DNA of 64,000 bases from Verrucomicrobiaceae bacterium (GTDB lineage Bacteria > Verrucomicrobiota > Verrucomicrobiia > Verrucomicrobiales > Verrucomicrobiaceae): the NCBI GenBank assembly GCA_019694165.1, contig JAIBCL010000026.1, positions 1 through 64,000 on the forward strand. The letters are read 5' to 3'. Shown one piece after another: positions 9,774 to 17,711 of the stretch. How positions within the stretch are numbered: the stretch's first letter is position 1; each line of letters starts with the position of its first letter. A program made the position numbers and the translations under genes. The notes beneath the pieces are model-generated. The model had not been told where the DNA came from. It did not search any database and worked only from the letters and a program-made list of their open reading frames with translations.

Positions 9774-10303
9774 GTCCGTTCCTCCTGCGCGAGCACCTGC
9801 TGGGTGCAGTTCATCAAGGCGATGCGAATGCGGTGCAGCGATTTATAGAGGGCCATCGCACTGCGGCCCGCCCGCGCTGCGAGTTCATCAATGCGCACCC
9901 CCGGCTTGTAGGCCTCCTCCACCAACGTGCGTTGCTCCTCCGTCAATTTGCGAAGGCAATCATTCAAAGCCCGACGCTCCGCCTCAAATGCATCCTCCGA
10001 TTCCTCGGAAGACACTGCCAGCAACCGCAGCGCCTCATCGCCAAACACATGCCGATCCCGGCGACGAGTCCGCAGAAATTCCATCGCCACAAACCGCGCC
10101 ACTCCAAACGCCCAGCGGCGAAAGTCATCCATGCTGGTGATGTCCTCAAACTTCCGCCACAGCACCGCCGCCACATCCTGCATCACCTCGCGCGAATCCT
10201 CCAACGTGGGCACCAACGACCGCACAAAGCCACGCAACGATTCCTCATGCTCCACATAGAGTCGGAGGAAGAGGTCATGGCGTTGCTGTTCGGAGTCGGT
10301 CAC
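9770..10303 (-). CDS. ECF RNA polymerase sigma factor (Planctomycete/Verrucomicrobia type)
   Basis: A 177-residue sigma-70 family protein with regions 2 and 4 only. Region 2 reads LYVEHEESLRGFVRSLV then DSREVMQDVAAVLWRKF and FRRWAFGVARFVAMEFLR. Region 4 reads CLRKLTEEQRTLVEEAY then RIDELAARAGRSAMALYKSLHRIR. The region 4 pattern with ALYKSLHRIR is characteristic of the ECF subfamily expanded in Rhodopirellula and Verrucomicrobium. It is the first gene of a minus-strand operon with the anti-sigma-like protein (4-base overlap), the amidohydrolase and perhaps the DUF4838 gene. It probably directs polymerase to these or other secreted-protein genes. Confidence 0.92.
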   Translation of the reverse strand: MTDSEQQRHDLFLRLYVEHEESLRGFVRSLVPTLEDSREVMQDVAAVLWRKFEDITSMDDFRRWAFGVARFVAMEFLRTRRRDRHVFGDEALRLLAVSSEESEDAFEAERRALNDCLRKLTEEQRTLVEEAYKPGVRIDELAARAGRSAMALYKSLHRIRIALMNCTQQVLAQEERT

Positions 10304-10381
10304 GAAACAAACATGACCAGTGCCCGCCTCATTTGCCGAAAGTTGTTTTCAGAGGGTGAAAATGGTCGGCTGATGCGACGC

Positions 10382-10504
10382 TCACGAGCCAGGGTGGGCG
10401 TTGGCCAAAGCCATCGCTTTCCGGATTTTCTGAAGCCGACGCGGCCGACGCTCGCGGATGCGCTCGGCGTAGTCGTGGGCGTCGTGATGGTCGCTTCGGT
10501 GCAT
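10382..10504 (-). pseudogene. truncated N-terminal remnant related to the XRE fragment at 4927-5166
   Basis: A 40-codon reading frame, MHRSDHHDAHDYAERIRERR then PRRLQKIRKAMALANAHPGS. It shares the block YAERIRERxPRRLQ with the start of the broken XRE gene at 4927-5166. The two DNA copies are identical over 25 bases (5107-5131 and 10448-10472). Here the helix-turn-helix part is missing. The piece lies between the start of the sigma factor gene and the 3' end of the DUF1552 gene. It is either a decayed duplicate or a very short protein; decay seems more likely. Confidence 0.45.
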
Positions 10505-10546
10505 GGATTTCCATGAACTGCCGGGGTTGGAAAGACGCTAGCTGAA

Positions 10547-11785
10547 TCACAGAGCGAGTCCATTGAGCGAGCCGGTGCTGTCGGCGAAGCGTTGATTCAT
10601 CCCGCCCGCGCTCTGGATCATCGTCAGCCACAGATCTGCCAGCGGTCGCTGGCCTTCGAAGTGGAAGTGGCCGCGTTTCCAGTTGCCTCCGGCGATGAGG
10701 ACTTCGAGGTCGCCGTAGTTGTGTTGGTCGCCGTCGCTGATGCCGCTGCCCATGATGAGCGTGGTGGTTTCGAGCAGACCGGTGGCTTTGAGGCGCTGGA
10801 CGACGTGGGCGAAGAACTCCATGTGGAAGCGGTCGATCTGCGCGAGCTTGTCCTTGGCTTCGTCGCCTTTGGTGTGCGTGAGGACGTGGTGATTCTGCGG
10901 CTTGTCGAAGATGCCGTCATACATGCGCGGATTGTCCCAACGCTCGGGATCAACGAGCAGGGTGGCGACACGAGTGAGATCGTTTTGAAACGCGTGAATG
11001 AACAGTTCTGCCATGAGCCGAAGATAGTCGCTGCGTTTCTCGGGGATGCCCGCAGGCTCGGGCAGCGTGGGTTTGCCGATGCGCTTGGCGGCGGCTTCGG
11101 CGCGCTGGATGCGCTGCTCGGTGGCGCGGACGCTTTCGAGGTATTCGCCGAGCTTGTGCCGGTCATCACTGCCGAGTCGCTTTTCCAGACTGTGTGCCTG
11201 CGCGAGCACGGTATCGAGAATGCTGCGTGACGGTCCGCCTTTGCTTTGACCAAAGAGGCGCTGGAACACAGCGCGTGGATTCTTCTCGGTGTTCGCTGCG
11301 TAGCCGGGGCCATACCAGGAGATGCACTCGAAGTATTTGGTCTCCTTGTTGTCGGTGAAATCGTTGGTGCTGAGTTCCAGTGATGGCAATGCGGTGTCCT
11401 GGCTGATTTGCTTGGCGAGGAGTTGATCGAGCGTGATGTTCGTGGGGAAGCCGCCATCCAGTATCTCCTGCGGGGCGGAGGACGTGAGCCAGCAGGATCC
11501 TGCCTGCGCATGAACACCGGTGCCGGGCACAAACTGGCGGTCGAGTCCGGTGATGAAGGTGATGTCGTCCTTCACGGACGCGAGATGTTGGAGCGTGGGC
11601 GTGAGCGAGAGCGGAGTGTGGCCGCTGATGAGCTTCTCGGGCATCATCGCCTTCTGAAGATAGCCGTTAGGCGTGTAGATGAACGCGAAGCGGCACGGCG
11701 CTGGTGTTAAAGCTTTGGCGAGGCTCTCGAAGAAGGGCAGGCCAAGCGTGACTCCAGCGGCGCGGAGGAAGTGACGGCGGTTCAT
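10547..11785 (-). CDS. DUF1552 protein with Tat-type N-terminus
   Basis: A 412-residue protein. The start MNRRHFLRAAGVTLGLPFFE is the typical twin-arginine (RRxFL) leader of DUF1552 proteins; an in-frame upstream extension to 11890 lacks such features and was not used. Diagnostic DUF1552 elements follow: FIYTPNGY, FITGLDRQ, HAQAGSCWL, SLELS, and near the end MGSGISDGDQHNYGDLEVLIAGG. The family is alkaline-phosphatase/sulfatase-like in fold, is common in planctomycetes and Verrucomicrobia, and is normally encoded beside a DUF1592-type cytochrome protein. Here the partner lies upstream at 12410-15172 but is separated from it by two opposite-strand genes. Biochemical role unknown. Confidence 0.9.
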   Translation of the reverse strand: MNRRHFLRAAGVTLGLPFFESLAKALTPAPCRFAFIYTPNGYLQKAMMPEKLISGHTPLSLTPTLQHLASVKDDITFITGLDRQFVPGTGVHAQAGSCWLTSSAPQEILDGGFPTNITLDQLLAKQISQDTALPSLELSTNDFTDNKETKYFECISWYGPGYAANTEKNPRAVFQRLFGQSKGGPSRSILDTVLAQAHSLEKRLGSDDRHKLGEYLESVRATEQRIQRAEAAAKRIGKPTLPEPAGIPEKRSDYLRLMAELFIHAFQNDLTRVATLLVDPERWDNPRMYDGIFDKPQNHHVLTHTKGDEAKDKLAQIDRFHMEFFAHVVQRLKATGLLETTTLIMGSGISDGDQHNYGDLEVLIAGGNWKRGHFHFEGQRPLADLWLTMIQSAGGMNQRFADSTGSLNGLAL

Positions 11786-11823
11786 GGGTTGCAACGTAAA
11801 GGGCTGGAGGTTAGGATTTGAGC

Positions 11824-12027
11824 ATGAGCACGACCATTGATCCGAAGCTACTGAACGACCCTGTATTCCAGCGGGTGCTCGCGGATGCATTGGCGATCCA
11901 GGATCGCTTTGCGGCTGAGCCGGTATATGCGAAGACGGGAAAAGGGCATCTCAAATCCGAAGGCGTGGAGGAACTCCGACGCATCAAGGAGGAAAAGAAG
12001 CGAACGACGGATGGGCAAGGAACATGA
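11824..12027 (+). CDS. small hypothetical protein, first gene of a two-gene cassette
   Basis: A 67-residue charged protein: an N-terminal helical part (DPVFQRVLADALAIQDRF) and a Lys/Glu-rich end (EGVEELRRIKEEKKR). A GGAGG-like ribosome site lies at 11806-11810; a TTG at 11818 in the same frame is an alternative start with better spacing. The stop overlaps the next gene by four bases (ATGA), which argues that both are translated. It starts only 38 bases from the divergent DUF1552 gene. No family recognised. The size and coupling resemble a toxin-antitoxin first gene, but nothing else supports that. Confidence 0.6.
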   Translation: MSTTIDPKLLNDPVFQRVLADALAIQDRFAAEPVYAKTGKGHLKSEGVEELRRIKEEKKRTTDGQGT

Positions 12028-12401
12028 CGCGGGATTGGCTTGCCATTTACACTTGGCAGTTCGTCACGACTCAGAACGCATTGCTTTGCGCCGCCAAGAA
12101 TGCGCTGCACAAACCCACCACTGATGGACACACTGAGACCAGGGCGCTGTGGGAGTCGCAGCATCGAAATGTCATGAGCCTGCATGAGGCTACCGACCTT
12201 TGTCGTCGCTGTCATCGCATGGCCCCCTTTTGCTTCTACAATGGAAACACCTTTTCGGCGATTATTCGCGACGTCATCATGCGTTTGCGCCTTCCTGCCG
12301 ATCAAGCCTTCGTCATTCGCAGTCTCGCCGGTCACATCGTTGCTGGTGTCGCCACGGATGAGGAGGTGCGGGCGTTTCGTGAATTTAGCGAGAGCCTGTG
12401 A
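12024..12401 (+). CDS. hypothetical protein with CxxC, second gene of a two-gene cassette
   Basis: A 125-residue soluble protein with no signal peptide or membrane segment. It has a cysteine-rich centre, LCRRCHRMAPFCFYNGNTF, which could bind a metal (CxxC plus His and a later Cys), followed by helices (DVIMRLRLPADQAFVIRS, GHIVAGVATDEEVRAF). The start overlaps the 67-residue gene by four bases. It ends eight bases before the convergent stop of the cytochrome gene at 12410. Family not recognised; the well-formed coding frame and coupling make a real gene likely. Confidence 0.65.
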   Translation: MTRDWLAIYTWQFVTTQNALLCAAKNALHKPTTDGHTETRALWESQHRNVMSLHEATDLCRRCHRMAPFCFYNGNTFSAIIRDVIMRLRLPADQAFVIRSLAGHIVAGVATDEEVRAFREFSESL

Positions 12402-12409
12402 GTGGAATC

Positions 12410-15172
12410 TCATGACCGAGTGTGGGTGAACGGATAGCTCTTCACGATCTCGATGATCACACGACTGAGTTTCCAGCCATCCGCTTTCGCGGCTTGCTCG
12501 ATCTGTTCAACGACGGGCATGTCATAGAGGGCCAGAGGTCGGGCGAGGGCGTAACTCAGCAGATGCTCGATGAAGCCGCGGGTGAACTCGTGCGGCTGTT
12601 TCATGAGATTGCCTTTGAACTCTGCGGGGCCGTCGAAGGGTTGGCCGTTCCATTCGCCTTTGGCATCGACTGGCACGGTTGCATCCATCTCGCGCCACTG
12701 GCCGACGGGATTGAAGCGCTCCAGTGCGAATCCCGGTGGATCGAGCCGGATATGGCAGGAATAGCACGCAGCCTTGTTCCGATGAGCCTCAAACTTCTGC
12801 CGGATGCTCATCTGCTGCGCGGCTTCCTTGGTGTCATTCTCAATGGCGAAAGCCACCTTCGGCTCCGTCGGTGGACGGTTGAAGATGGTCTCCAGTAGCC
12901 ACGCTCCGCGCTTCACCGGGCTCGTGCGAAAGGGCAGCGAAGTGACGATCATTGGTGCGGCCATGCTCATAAAGCCACCGCGACGAGCATCGGTGAGTTT
13001 CACGCGCTGCCAGTTGCCGGACTTGTCATTCTTGGTCTTGAGTTCGCGATTGCTGTTCGTGGCGACTGCGGCTTCGCCTTCATCAGCGCCGAGTCTGAGG
13101 CCACACAAGCGAGCGAGCTGGGGATTCAGCCAGGTGTAATCGGCGGCGAGAAAGTCCATGATGCTGCGGTCCTCGACCATCACCGTCTCAAAGAGCATCA
13201 GTGCCTCCGTGAGCGTCGCACCATGGAGCGTGCTCTTGCCTTGCGGGCCGGAGTAGAAGCTCTTGAAGAGATCGCGGTCAGGCTTGGCGGTATAGAGCTG
13301 ATCAAGACGCAACCACTGCACGGCAAATGACTCGCTGATTTCCCGGCAGCGTGCGTCCTTCAGCATGCGGCGCGCCTGCGCTTCCAGCGTGGTAGGTTCA
13401 TGCAGACGACCTGCCTTTGCCAAATCCAACAGCTCGTCATCAGGCGTGGAAGACCAGAGAAACAACGCCAGTCGTGTCGCCAGCTCCGCATCCTCTAAGG
13501 GCGATACTTTGGCACCGCCGGGAATGCCATTCGCTTCGACATAGAGAAACGAGGGGGATGCCAGCACGGCAGCGATAACCTGCCGCATGGCGTCGGCTTC
13601 AGACGCCTTGGATTTCTGTGCTGCGTCGTAGAGATTGATCAGGCTGCGCAGCTCTTCGTCCGAGGCGGCACGGCGGAAGGCACGTTCGGTGAAGGCTGCG
13701 ATTCTTTCGGAGGCAGGCACTCCTTTCTGCTGCGGAGGCGGTGAAACAGACACTCTTGTCTGTTCTCCGACTGCTGGAGCCTTGGGCTTCTCTTGAGCAG
13801 ACAGGAGTGTCTGCCTCACTCCGCTGGTGATGACCGCGATGTCATCCAGCACGAGGTAGTCGCCTTTCAACTGCGAGCCATCGACCACCAGCTTCTTGAT
13901 TCCTTCGCCTGCGTGCGCGGAGAACGAACAAAACGTGGAGCCAGCCTCTGCCTCGGCCATGTCGAGCGTCATCATGGTTTCAGTCGCATCGGTGAGCACC
14001 GCGGTGAGCTTCACGCTGCCGCTCTGTCCCTTGCGACCCATCACGCAGAAGCCCAGATGCTCCACTGCTTCGTCGAGGTCACTGCTGACGATGTCAAAGG
14101 TCAGCTCATAGCTCGGCTTGCCCTTGTCTTTGTTGGTGAGGATGGCGGGAGCAGATGCGGCCTTCACTGTGCTGAAGCTGGCGATCCACAGGTCGGCATT
14201 CGGATTGATCGTGACGCTGCGCTCTCCGAATGAACCCTTCAAGAGCCCGCCCTTGCCAGCGATGACTTTGTTCGCGAGCGGCTGCGACATGTCGAAGACT
14301 CCACCGCGTCCTTCGGTGAATGCGGTTTCGATTTGGCGGCGAAAGTCAGCGAGCGGGATGCTGTTGTTTTTTGCCTCGGCTAGAGCTGCCACATCGGGCG
14401 CGAACTTGCCAGCTAGCGGGACGATTGGGATGGAGTTTTGCTTCTTCGAGGCAACAGACGGGAGCGTCTGTTTCACGCCAATGAGATCCGCGAACACCCG
14501 GCTGCGTGCGGGAAGTTCCGGCGCGTTCACGATCTCCTGTGCGGCAGCCAGATACTTCTCCAGCATGAGCGGCGAGAAATCCATTGCATCACCCCGATTG
14601 CGATAGCCATGCTCGGCGCGGTTGTCGCCCGGCAACCCCAATTGCGGACAAAGCACCGGGTATTTGCTGCCATATTCCCGCATCACCACCTTCACCTCGG
14701 CGGGCATCTGTCCGCTGGATGGATTGAAATAGCTCTTGTCGGTAATGGGCAGGCGCTCAGGGAACATGAACACATCCATCGGCAGCGCGAAGAGGTCGCG
14801 GATGGCGTTGTTGTATTCGAGCCGCGTCAGACGCCGCAGGGCTGGCTTCCCAGGATCACGCGCACCCAGCGCCGCATCGGGACGGGCAGCGATGTCCATG
14901 ATCCACGCCATCAACTCCTGCCGCTGGGCCTCCGTCGGTTGCGACTTCTGCTTCGGCGGTGGCATTTGATGCGACTCGACCTTCTCATACACGCTCCGCC
15001 AGATGGATCGGTTCTTCATCACAGCGGCTTCGTCAGTGAACCCGGAGAGATCGAGATCGCCCTTCTTCGCATCGCCGTCATGGCATTCGAGGCAATGCGC
15101 ATCGAGGAACGCACGGAAGTCGGCGGCACACGCCACGGAGGGAAGAATGACCGCGAGCACCAGGGCCTTCAT
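12410..15172 (-). CDS. secreted DUF1587/DUF1595/DUF1592/DUF1588/DUF1585 cytochrome-type protein
   Basis: A 920-residue exported protein. The chosen ATG (15172) gives a signal peptide MKALVLAVILPSVACA and overlaps the SGNH gene by four bases; the longer in-frame start at 15445 is rejected. Residues 18-100 are a planctomycete-type cytochrome c domain with one haem site, CLECH (Cys27, Cys30, His31). DUF1587 follows (LTRLEYNNAIRDLFAL), then an inserted beta-sandwich of carbohydrate-binding type. Next come DUF1595 (FTERAFRRAASDEE), DUF1592 (LATRLALFLWSSTPDDELL), DUF1588 (RRGGFMSMAAPMIV) with a second CxxCH (CYSCHIRLDPPGF), and DUF1585 at the end. It is thought to be a periplasmic or surface redox protein working with DUF1552; the reaction is unknown. 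Palindromic repeats at 13741 and 14453 are read through in frame. Confidence 0.92.
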   Translation of the reverse strand: MKALVLAVILPSVACAADFRAFLDAHCLECHDGDAKKGDLDLSGFTDEAAVMKNRSIWRSVYEKVESHQMPPPKQKSQPTEAQRQELMAWIMDIAARPDAALGARDPGKPALRRLTRLEYNNAIRDLFALPMDVFMFPERLPITDKSYFNPSSGQMPAEVKVVMREYGSKYPVLCPQLGLPGDNRAEHGYRNRGDAMDFSPLMLEKYLAAAQEIVNAPELPARSRVFADLIGVKQTLPSVASKKQNSIPIVPLAGKFAPDVAALAEAKNNSIPLADFRRQIETAFTEGRGGVFDMSQPLANKVIAGKGGLLKGSFGERSVTINPNADLWIASFSTVKAASAPAILTNKDKGKPSYELTFDIVSSDLDEAVEHLGFCVMGRKGQSGSVKLTAVLTDATETMMTLDMAEAEAGSTFCSFSAHAGEGIKKLVVDGSQLKGDYLVLDDIAVITSGVRQTLLSAQEKPKAPAVGEQTRVSVSPPPQQKGVPASERIAAFTERAFRRAASDEELRSLINLYDAAQKSKASEADAMRQVIAAVLASPSFLYVEANGIPGGAKVSPLEDAELATRLALFLWSSTPDDELLDLAKAGRLHEPTTLEAQARRMLKDARCREISESFAVQWLRLDQLYTAKPDRDLFKSFYSGPQGKSTLHGATLTEALMLFETVMVEDRSIMDFLAADYTWLNPQLARLCGLRLGADEGEAAVATNSNRELKTKNDKSGNWQRVKLTDARRGGFMSMAAPMIVTSLPFRTSPVKRGAWLLETIFNRPPTEPKVAFAIENDTKEAAQQMSIRQKFEAHRNKAACYSCHIRLDPPGFALERFNPVGQWREMDATVPVDAKGEWNGQPFDGPAEFKGNLMKQPHEFTRGFIEHLLSYALARPLALYDMPVVEQIEQAAKADGWKLSRVIIEIVKSYPFTHTRS
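13741..13819. repeat. paired palindromic repeat inside the cytochrome gene
   Basis: Two inverted copies of a unit of about 22 bases, GTGAAACAGACACTC... on the left and its near reverse complement ending at 13819. Each copy is itself a hairpin CAGACA-N4-TGTCTG. Copies differ by T/C in the loop and at the flanking bases. The pair falls in an interdomain linker and is translated as RQTLLSA...EQTRVSV. Confidence 0.85.
14453..14476. repeat. single palindromic repeat unit inside the cytochrome gene
   Basis: One unit of the same family with compensating changes in the stem: ACAGACG-GGAG-CGTCTGT followed by TTCAC, so the outer flank GTGAAACAGACG is conserved in reverse complement. Translated in frame as KQTLPSV. 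The paired changes (A to G on one arm, T to C on the other) suggest that the hairpin itself is maintained. Confidence 0.75.
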
Positions 15173-16140
15173 TTCGCCTCCTCCGCTCGTTTCAGATTTT
15201 GCTGCAACTCGTGCGTCGTCTCCCACGCGACCGTCTCGAGATACGTCGCGGTCGCCGCATCCACCGTGGCCGTGAGCTTCATGGACATGTTCTTGAGCAT
15301 CCACTTCGGCATCTTTGCTTGATAAGCATCCGACTTGAAGGCGGCAATGCGCGCAGCCTCCGTTGCTTTCTCCGCATCGGTAGCTGCCTTCGGCAAGGCG
15401 TGCGGCCACACCGGATACGTGCGCGGCAGTTTGCCGATGGGCCACTCACCTGTGAGCGCGGCGTAGAAGCAAGCGAGGTTCAGGAACATGCCCGTGTCTC
15501 CGGGATGAGCGCTATCCTTGGGATGCTGCAAGGCAAGCGCCGGCCTCTCGCGATATACTCGCGCCCATGCCGTGCTGCATGGCGCGAAGAGCCGGATTTT
15601 GTTCCTCACCGCGAGATCAAAGATGCGCTTTCTTCCCTCGGTTTCACGTTCGGATTTGCCCCAGCCCATCTCATAGAAGATCGGCTCGCCGCCTGCCGCG
15701 CGGATGGCTTCACAATACTTCGTCACGGCCTCCGCGTGCGCGTTGCCCGTGCCGGTCGGGTCATCATCGCCCATGATGAAACGGCAGACTGTCTGAAGCA
15801 CAACGAACGATGGCTTCTCCTCACGAATCTTGTCGAGGAACGTCTGCCCCGGCTTCACGCCGTATTCGTATTTGTTGAAGCCCGGCTCGGCATAGACGCG
15901 GATGTCGCTGCCGCTGCGCCCGACAATCTCCGGCACAATCTTGGTGCCGACATGCCCGATGAATTTCCCATCTACAACCTTTGCCGCCTCGCGGGGAAAA
16001 TCGTTCCAGTAGGTGCTGCTGCTGCCTGCGAAGAGCAGGGTGAGGGGTGGTGAAGCAGACACTCTTGTCTGCTCAGAAGGCTCCGCAGACAGGAGTGTCT
16101 GCATCACGATGAGAATGCCAATGAGGATGCTCGCTTTCAT
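15169..16140 (-). CDS. secreted SGNH/GDSL-like hydrolase
   Basis: A 323-residue protein with a signal peptide (MKASILIGILIVMQTLLSA). The mature part opens with LLFAGSSSTYWNDFP, which fits the block I Gly-x-Ser of SGNH hydrolases. VVLQTVCRF and IFYEMGWG are the central strands, and HPKDSAHPGDTGMFLNLACF carries the DxxH pair (Asp-Ser-Ala-His) of block V. Such enzymes remove acyl groups, often acetyl esters, from glycans. It overlaps the genes on both sides by four bases each, so it is fully embedded in the second sigma-factor operon. A palindromic repeat pair sits exactly at the signal-peptide/mature boundary. Confidence 0.82.
   Translation of the reverse strand: MKASILIGILIVMQTLLSAEPSEQTRVSASPPLTLLFAGSSSTYWNDFPREAAKVVDGKFIGHVGTKIVPEIVGRSGSDIRVYAEPGFNKYEYGVKPGQTFLDKIREEKPSFVVLQTVCRFIMGDDDPTGTGNAHAEAVTKYCEAIRAAGGEPIFYEMGWGKSERETEGRKRIFDLAVRNKIRLFAPCSTAWARVYRERPALALQHPKDSAHPGDTGMFLNLACFYAALTGEWPIGKLPRTYPVWPHALPKAATDAEKATEAARIAAFKSDAYQAKMPKWMLKNMSMKLTATVDAATATYLETVAWETTHELQQNLKRAEEAK
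16049..16107. repeat. paired palindromic repeat at the signal-peptide end of the SGNH gene
   Basis: Two inverted units as at 13741, here with a short spacer: hairpins at 16054-16071 and 16085-16102 with flanks GTGAAG on the left and CATCAC on the right. In the gene they are read as MQTLLSA...EQTRVSA, the same frame as the pair in the cytochrome gene. Confidence 0.85.
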
Positions 16141-17711
16141 GCCTTGCCAAGTTCTCGGAGTGTGGTGCCAATGGCTTTGAGGTTCTCGATGCGCATCTCG
16201 TCGTATTCGCGTGAGATGAGGATGCCGCTGGCTCCGGCGTTGAAAGCTTGTTTGACAGCGGCCTGAAGAGAGACGGGCTGCGTGACGAAGCGTTTTTCTT
16301 TGGGGCCGCCGGGTCTACCGCTGTGGATGTTGTTCGGCACATCGACGCCGATGCCGGGAACCACGGCGCACTTGCCCTGCACGACATCCACGATGCGCTT
16401 CGTCTCGATGCCGACGTATTCGGGGTCCATGCCCCGCGAGGCGAGCTCGTCGAGCTTCGGTTGCAGCTTTGGATCGTAGCCGCGCATCGCGTAGTGCATC
16501 TCCAGCACTTGCTGAAGGCTCAACTCGGCCAGCGGTCCCTTCTTTAGCTCCTCCAGATGATACGCGAGCAGGCGCGGCGCGAGGATGTCGTGGTAGAGGA
16601 TCGGTTTGATGAAGTCCGTGTAGGGCGTGACATCCGCATAGCTCCACTGCGCGAGATAAAGCGCATCCCACGACGTGTTTTGGTGATCAAAGTGGCGGCC
16701 CACTGGCGCACTCGGTCTCGCGGCCTTCACCAGCGCGTGCGTTCGCCTGCCTTGCTCCTCGAGCGCGACCCGCCATTGATAATCCCACGCCAGAACCTCG
16801 GGAAACTTCATCAGCACACGCAGCACATGGGTAAAGATGCCATCGGCAGGCGCGGCGCCGCCCGCGCGCACCTTCGTGATGAGCGCGTGCAACTCGGCGA
16901 ATCCCTCGCGAGCACGAGCGATCCGAACGCCCTCGCGCTTTGCCCTCTCTTCGCAGTGCGTGCAGAAACAAAACGGCACCGCGCCTTTCCACAATAGACT
17001 GGACAGCGGCCCCGCTCGCTCGGCTCCCCACTGATAGCCATCGAGCGGATACGAGCGCAGCGTGTCATCCACGAGCGCATCCCAGAAGCCAATCCACTCG
17101 GGGTTGTTGCGACAAGGCTGACTCGAGACCTTGCCATCAAGCCCCACCGACATCGCTCGCTCGAAGTTCGGCACGCGACCACGCAACTCATTGCTGCCCG
17201 GCTCCAGAATCCGGGCATAGAACTTCAGCCCGCGCTTCCGAACGGCTCCACTCACCTCAGCGAACAAATCGCGGTCACCGTATTCTTCATCCGCCGACGG
17301 CTTCAGCACGCGCAAGGAAGTGTTCTTGAAGGCTGAATCATGATGCTTCAGCCAGACCCGCGTGATCTTTCTGCCGCGCTCATCTTTGATCGGCACACCA
17401 TGATCCGCATACACCTCAGGCGGACGACTGTGCGCCGCGTAGTAGCTGTGGCTGTAGAGGAAGATCGCATTCGCCCGACAGGTCGATTGAATCGTGTCCA
17501 GGCAGCGCTCCATGCCCTCGTCCAGCAAGCTATGGCCCGCGATTTGGATGCCGATGAGTGGCTTCGATGTCACCGGTTGCTCTGCAAGCGCAGGTGCAGC
17601 GATGGCAGCAGATGCGGCTTGGATGAAGCGGCGACGGGTAGTGACACAGACACTCTTGTCTGTGGCCTTCTTCAATAAACAGACAGGAGTGTCTGTGCCA
17701 CGGTGAGTCAT
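16137..17711 (-). CDS. Tat-exported TIM-barrel protein with CxCxxC motif (putative glycoside hydrolase)
   Basis: A 524-residue protein. The ATG at 17711 overlaps the FecR gene stop (ATGA). The first 24 residues come from a palindromic repeat pair; a Tat leader TTRRRFIQAASAAIAAPALA follows. The body looks like a TIM barrel: IGIQIAGHSLLDEG, NAIFLYSHSYY, GLKFYARILEPG, DGYQWGAERAG, then FCFCTHCEERAKREG with Cys248, Cys250 and Cys253, and ISREYDEMRIEN at the end. Asp224 and Glu231 are possible active-site residues. It resembles the broad GHL-type group of putative glycosidases but no numbered family was recognised. Context suggests action on the same substrate as the SGNH and cytochrome proteins. 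Confidence 0.75.
   Translation of the reverse strand: MTHRGTDTPVCLLKKATDKSVCVTTRRRFIQAASAAIAAPALAEQPVTSKPLIGIQIAGHSLLDEGMERCLDTIQSTCRANAIFLYSHSYYAAHSRPPEVYADHGVPIKDERGRKITRVWLKHHDSAFKNTSLRVLKPSADEEYGDRDLFAEVSGAVRKRGLKFYARILEPGSNELRGRVPNFERAMSVGLDGKVSSQPCRNNPEWIGFWDALVDDTLRSYPLDGYQWGAERAGPLSSLLWKGAVPFCFCTHCEERAKREGVRIARAREGFAELHALITKVRAGGAAPADGIFTHVLRVLMKFPEVLAWDYQWRVALEEQGRRTHALVKAARPSAPVGRHFDHQNTSWDALYLAQWSYADVTPYTDFIKPILYHDILAPRLLAYHLEELKKGPLAELSLQQVLEMHYAMRGYDPKLQPKLDELASRGMDPEYVGIETKRIVDVVQGKCAVVPGIGVDVPNNIHSGRPGGPKEKRFVTQPVSLQAAVKQAFNAGASGILISREYDEMRIENLKAIGTTLRELGKA
17641..17701. repeat. paired palindromic repeat at the start of the Tat TIM-barrel gene
   Basis: Hairpins at 17646-17663 and 17679-17696, with inverted outer flanks GTGACAC and GTGCCAC. 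Here the units are translated in a different frame from the other copies, as TDTPVC...TDKSVC, immediately before the twin-arginine leader. Confidence 0.85.

Noticed and set aside
11818-12401. Toxin-antitoxin module
   Set aside because: Only size and ATGA coupling suggest it; no known toxin or antitoxin fold was recognised, so it is left as hypothetical.
13741-17701. CRISPR array or attachment sites from the repeated CAGACA units
   Set aside because: Copies are few, inverted and irregularly spaced within genes, with no leader, no cas genes and no integrase.
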